A DNA stretch of 64,000 bases, from positions 2,604,001 through 2,668,000 of the forward strand of contig OZ244249.1 in assembly GCA_965217135.1 (NCBI GenBank), read 5' to 3'. Under the pieces are notes generated by a model, which saw nothing but the letters and a program-made list of their open reading frames with translations, had not been told where the DNA came from and ran no database searches. The stretch comes from HXMU1420-2 sp017643305. Lineage in GTDB: Bacteria > Pseudomonadota > Alphaproteobacteria > Rhodobacterales > Rhodobacteraceae. The position numbers were made by a program, and so were the translations under genes. Below, one piece after another: positions 60,456-64,000 of the stretch; position 1 is the stretch's first letter; each line of letters starts with the position of its first letter.

Positions 60456-62880
60456 CGTGCGTGTTTCCTCCATCACCGATATCCTGCAGTTCGGGCGGCA
60501 CCGGGCGGCCCGCATATTGAGACGTACCCGAGGACCGCGCCGGGCGCAGGGTCTCGGGGTTGCGCAGCCAAAGATCCCGCTGCGCAAACGGGATTTCAAT
60601 GCCTGCTTCGATGAACCGGTCGTTGATCTGATGGTTCATTTCAGAACGCACTGACAGAACCCAGTTCACGTCGCGCAGGATGGCACGGACTTCGAAATTC
60701 AGGCTGTCGGCCCCGAATTCCTTGAAAACGATGACTGGTGCGGGATTGGCCAGAACCATGGGATGTGCTTCCGCAATCTCGCGCAAAATACCTTCGACCA
60801 GTTTGGTGTCGGTGCCATAGGCCACGCCAACGGGCAGGATCAGCCGCCCGATCGTGTTGCCTCGGGTGTAGTTGGTGACCGTACCACTGACGAGATCCGC
60901 GTTGGGCACGATCACGTCGGAGCGGTCGAAAGTTTCGATCCGGGTGGAGCGCACGGAGATATGTCGCACATAGCCCATGTTGCCGCCCACCTCGATCCAG
61001 TCGCCTTCGGCCACCGGGCGTTCGATCAGCAGAATGATGCCGCTGACAAAGTTGGATACGATGTTCTGCAGGCCAAAGCCGATGCCGACTGACAGCGCCC
61101 CGGCCACAATGGCCAGGGACGACAAATCGATCCCGGCCATAGACACGGCCACGATGGCCGACAGGAAGATGCCAACATAGCCCGTCCCCGACACCACCGC
61201 GTTCTGCCCGCCCCGGTCCAGACTGGTGCGCGGCAGAAGGCCGCTTTTCAAAGCGTTCTGGAACATTCGGGTCAGGGTGTAGCCGATGGCGAAAGCCACT
61301 GCGAAGGTCAAGAAATCCACTGGGGAAATTGTGGTGTTGCCAACCTCCACCCCTTTCAGGAACTTGTCCCAGATCTCTGTCAGGTCAGCCTCGCGCGCAC
61401 CCCAGATCAGAGCGAGGAACGGCATCGATCCGATCACCAGCGCAAAACCGATCAGGACTGGAACGATGGAAGCCTCAACCCCTTCAGCCCCTTTGCCGGA
61501 CAGCCACGCATACAGGTCGCGGAAGAACATCTGCAGCACCAAAAGCGCGCCATAGATACCGATCGTCATGATGTACGGCACAAGAATGGCCTCGGCCATC
61601 ACACCGTAACCTGCGGCGGCCAGCAGCGGTGTGACAACGGCCACGAGCCCGGCGGACCAGCGGAACAGTGGGCCCATCCAGGTCAGACCATTGCGGCCGA
61701 AACCTTCCTGCGTTGAAGTGCCTTCGTGTCTGTCTTCGCGCAACGCCAGCCAACGCATGCGGAACACCACATAAGCACCCCAAAGGATGCCCGGGAAGGC
61801 GATGACCGCCCGCGAGTTGTATGACACGTGCTCGATCTGTTCGAGCAGTTCGACCATATCGAACTGCACCAGCACGAGCCCCATGAACAGGAAGTTGCGG
61901 CGGGCCTGGGCGCGGGCCTCGGGCCGGGCGCCCTCGGCGCTCGGGTCAGGGTACCGGGGATACAGCCGATCCCCCAGCCACATGAAGCCAAAGGTAAGCG
62001 TCGCCCAATACGGCAACGCGTTCAGCACCAAATCGCCCCTCAGGCCAAAAACGTGACTGATCGAAATCCCCTGCACGATCAGGTAGACGCCGACCAGGGG
62101 AAGAACGATCCGGCCCAGCGAGATGAAAAAGCCCCAGACGCCAGAGCCGCGCCCGCCCAGCGTCCGCATATACGCGCCTGCGGCTTCGGCCCATCTGCGG
62201 CCGCGTAGAAGTAACAGTAAGCCAAACCCGATATAGGCCAACGCATGCAGGGCCGACGCGCGCAGGCGCTTCATTTCGGTCTGGTTGACCCAATTCAGCT
62301 TGGTTTCATGGACAAGGTCGCGTTTTGCACCAACAATCTGCCGCCAGGCCAGTGGCCAGAATTGCGGATCCAGCGGTGTGCCCGTCCGGCGCAGCAGTTC
62401 CTGCCGCTGCCGATCACGAATGACGCGGTCGATTTCTTTGATGATCCCGTCGGCGCGGTTATAGGCCTCAAAAGACACCACGACCGGGACGCGCAACGTG
62501 TCGATCCGGTTGTTCAGATCCTCCCGAAGCTGGGCAATTTCTGCGGGCTCGGTTTCGCCATCACCCGGCGGGTCACCCAGCGCCTCAAGTTGCGATTGCA
62601 GGGTCGCGATGCGAGTGGAATTTTGCGTGCGCGCCTCTTCGAACTGGTCGCGATAGGCCGCAATCTCAGATCGCAGAAGTTCGAACACCACGTTGGACGC
62701 GCGGGCCGCCTCCACGGCTTCTTCGGCGCGCTGCGCCGTATCCAGCCACGCGTTGAAATAGTCACGTTGTTTCTGGGTGATCTGTCCCTGGGCCGCAACC
62801 GAAAGGGTCAGAACCGCCAGCAGGGCCAGCAGGGTGGCCCGCAGACCGCGGGCTCCCGTGCGCAGGATATGCGGGATCAT
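60445..62880 (-). CDS. large MscS-family mechanosensitive channel (DUF3772 type)
   Basis: 811 aa from ATG 62880. A signal peptide (LLALLAVLTLSVAAQG) and a periplasmic coiled-coil domain (about 30-215), then many membrane helices (about 220-600). The MscS core (about 600-790) contains SLAIVAGALSVGIGFGLQNIVSNFVSGIILLIERPVAEGDWIEVGG and RSTRIETFDRSDVIVPNADLVSGTV. Osmotic safety valve. ATGA overlap with the cysteine synthase gene upstream. Confidence 0.92.
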   Translation of the reverse strand: MIPHILRTGARGLRATLLALLAVLTLSVAAQGQITQKQRDYFNAWLDTAQRAEEAVEAARASNVVFELLRSEIAAYRDQFEEARTQNSTRIATLQSQLEALGDPPGDGETEPAEIAQLREDLNNRIDTLRVPVVVSFEAYNRADGIIKEIDRVIRDRQRQELLRRTGTPLDPQFWPLAWRQIVGAKRDLVHETKLNWVNQTEMKRLRASALHALAYIGFGLLLLLRGRRWAEAAGAYMRTLGGRGSGVWGFFISLGRIVLPLVGVYLIVQGISISHVFGLRGDLVLNALPYWATLTFGFMWLGDRLYPRYPDPSAEGARPEARAQARRNFLFMGLVLVQFDMVELLEQIEHVSYNSRAVIAFPGILWGAYVVFRMRWLALREDRHEGTSTQEGFGRNGLTWMGPLFRWSAGLVAVVTPLLAAAGYGVMAEAILVPYIMTIGIYGALLVLQMFFRDLYAWLSGKGAEGVEASIVPVLIGFALVIGSMPFLALIWGAREADLTEIWDKFLKGVEVGNTTISPVDFLTFAVAFAIGYTLTRMFQNALKSGLLPRTSLDRGGQNAVVSGTGYVGIFLSAIVAVSMAGIDLSSLAIVAGALSVGIGFGLQNIVSNFVSGIILLIERPVAEGDWIEVGGNMGYVRHISVRSTRIETFDRSDVIVPNADLVSGTVTNYTRGNTIGRLILPVGVAYGTDTKLVEGILREIAEAHPMVLANPAPVIVFKEFGADSLNFEVRAILRDVNWVLSVRSEMNHQINDRFIEAGIEIPFAQRDLWLRNPETLRPARSSGTSQYAGRPVPPELQDIGDGGNTHDDD

Positions 62881-63911
62881 GAATCCACGAACACGCCCGG
62901 AATACTGGCCGGGGGTGCGCCCATCCAGTCCGGTACCGACAGCCCCTTGTCCCGCAGGAAGTCGGGGTTGAACAGCTTGGACTGGTACCGCGTGCCATAG
63001 TCGCACAGGATGGTCACGATGGTGTGGCCCGGGCCCAGTTCTCGAGCCATCCGAACGGCGCCGGCGATGTTAATCCCAGAGGAACCGCCCATGCACAGGC
63101 CTTCGTCCTTGAGCAGGTCAAAGACATATGGCAGCGCCTCTTGATCGCTGATCTGGTACAGCATGTCGGGCGTGAACCCGTCGAGATTGGCAGTGATCCG
63201 CCCCTGCCCGATGCCTTCGGTGATCGACCCGCCCTCGGGTTTGGCCTCCCCATCCTTGTAGAGGCTGTAAACACCAGACCCCATCGGGTCGGCCAAGGCG
63301 ACCTTCACGCCTTTTGGCTGCAATGCCATGCCAACGCCTGCCAGCGTCCCGCCGGAACCAACCGCGGCTACGAACCCATCTACCTTGCCGTCGGTCTGTT
63401 TCCAGATCTCCGGCCCGGTGGTTTCAATATGCGCCTGCCGGTTGGCCACGTTGTCAAACTGGTTTGCCCAGATCGCGCCATTGGGTGCACTGCGCGCAAT
63501 TTCCTGCGCCAGACGGTCGGAGTACCGCACATAGTTATTGGGGTTCTTGTATGGCGCTGCAGGCACCTGCACCAATTCCGCCCCGGCCAAGCGGAGCATG
63601 TCTTTTTTCTCCTGGCTCTGGGTTTCTGGGATCACAATAACGGTCTTGAACCCCATGGACGCGCCGACCAGCGCCAACCCGATGCCGGTATTGCCAGCCG
63701 TACCTTCGACGATGGTGCCGCCAGGCTTCAGATCACCGCGCGCAATGGCGTCACGGACAATGAACAGCGCCGCACGGTCCTTGACCGATTGGCCCGGGTT
63801 CATGAATTCCGCCTTGCCCAGAATTTCACAGCCGGTTTCTTCGCTCGCCCGGCGCAGCCGGATAAGCGGTGTATGCCCGACTGCGTCGGCCAGATCGCGT
63901 GCTATGCGCAT
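62877..63911 (-). CDS. cysK: cysteine synthase-like PLP enzyme
   Basis: 344 aa from ATG 63911 (GGTAGTGGAGA upstream; the longer frame to 63989 lacks a site). PLP Lys in MNPGQSVKDRAA, the substrate loop EGTAGNTGIGLA, and the phosphate-binding GSGGTLAGVG. The C-terminus includes GGSSGINIAGAVRMARELG. O-acetylserine (thiol)-lyase/cystathionine-beta-synthase group; the EGTAGNTG loop suits cysteine synthase. First visible gene of the cysK-mscS-alaX operon. Confidence 0.9.
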   Translation of the reverse strand: MRIARDLADAVGHTPLIRLRRASEETGCEILGKAEFMNPGQSVKDRAALFIVRDAIARGDLKPGGTIVEGTAGNTGIGLALVGASMGFKTVIVIPETQSQEKKDMLRLAGAELVQVPAAPYKNPNNYVRYSDRLAQEIARSAPNGAIWANQFDNVANRQAHIETTGPEIWKQTDGKVDGFVAAVGSGGTLAGVGMALQPKGVKVALADPMGSGVYSLYKDGEAKPEGGSITEGIGQGRITANLDGFTPDMLYQISDQEALPYVFDLLKDEGLCMGGSSGINIAGAVRMARELGPGHTIVTILCDYGTRYQSKLFNPDFLRDKGLSVPDWMGAPPASIPGVFVDS

Positions 63912-64000
63912 GATGTCTCCACTACCTTCTTGAAAACAGGTGTAGCCCTGCCCCGGCGCGACCTCAAGCCATGGTGCGAAGACGGTCACGGTGCCGGGCC

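Overview
The window looks like chromosomal DNA of a marine-type Rhodobacteraceae bacterium (Alphaproteobacteria). The base composition is GC-rich. The flagellar gene order, with a dedicated RpoN-type sigma factor and a FleT-like activator ahead of fliEFGHIJ, resembles the fla1 system of Rhodobacter sphaeroides. The right edge (cysK-like, MscS, AlaX, tRNA-Ser) looks like ordinary core chromosome. All identifications come from reading the translated sequence; no database search was run.

Region 1 (1-29.9 kb) is a flagellar island. It holds the start of a lytic transglycosylase, a FliL-like gene, a 53-aa gene, one flagellin, rpoN, a fliOPQR-flhB operon that runs into four coupled uncharacterised genes and two cyclic-nucleotide-fold genes, fliKLMN, fleT-fliEFGHIJ, and a plus-strand operon with fliS. 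Seven -24/-12 sites of the TGGCAC-N5-TTGC type sit directly upstream of the transcription units, so the island appears to carry its own sigma-54 regulon. Immediately downstream of flagellin is a TPR-methyltransferase gene, followed by a fossil of a second flagellin 3' end. IS debris (IS3, IS5, IS1380) and an AT-rich class III cyclase gene interrupt the left part.

Region 2 (30-41.7 kb) is a mobile-element graveyard: IS6, IS200/IS605-like, IS3, IS1380, IS256 and DDE-transposase remnants. Its cargo is a CLC channel with unusual gate residues, a 492-aa membrane/coiled-coil protein followed by two predicted secreted proteins, a zinc-ribbon protein and a small HGG-motif protein.

Region 3 (41.8-53.5 kb) is a very GC-rich surface-sugar locus. 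Eight minus-strand genes with overlapping stops and starts encode a sulfotransferase, RfbF, RfbG, a RfbC-like epimerase, a sugar C-methyltransferase, an acetyltransferase, an SDR and a CmcI-type methyltransferase/hydroxylase. Divergent from them are a gene with nested tandem repeats fused by frameshift to a TylF-type methyltransferase, and a glycosyltransferase-SGNH hydrolase fusion.

Region 4 (53.7-59.4 kb) holds an IS630 fragment, a pair of degenerate direct repeats flanking an nrtS-like/adenylate cyclase pair, and prophage capsid and IS3 remnants ending at tRNA-Ser(GGA). Region 5 (59.5-64 kb) is housekeeping: alaX, mscS and cysK, translationally coupled.

Taken together, the most interesting possibility is a flagellin or surface-glycan modification system: a TPR-targeted TylF-like methyltransferase beside flagellin, and a second repeat-bearing TylF-like methyltransferase in the CDP-sugar/sulfation locus.
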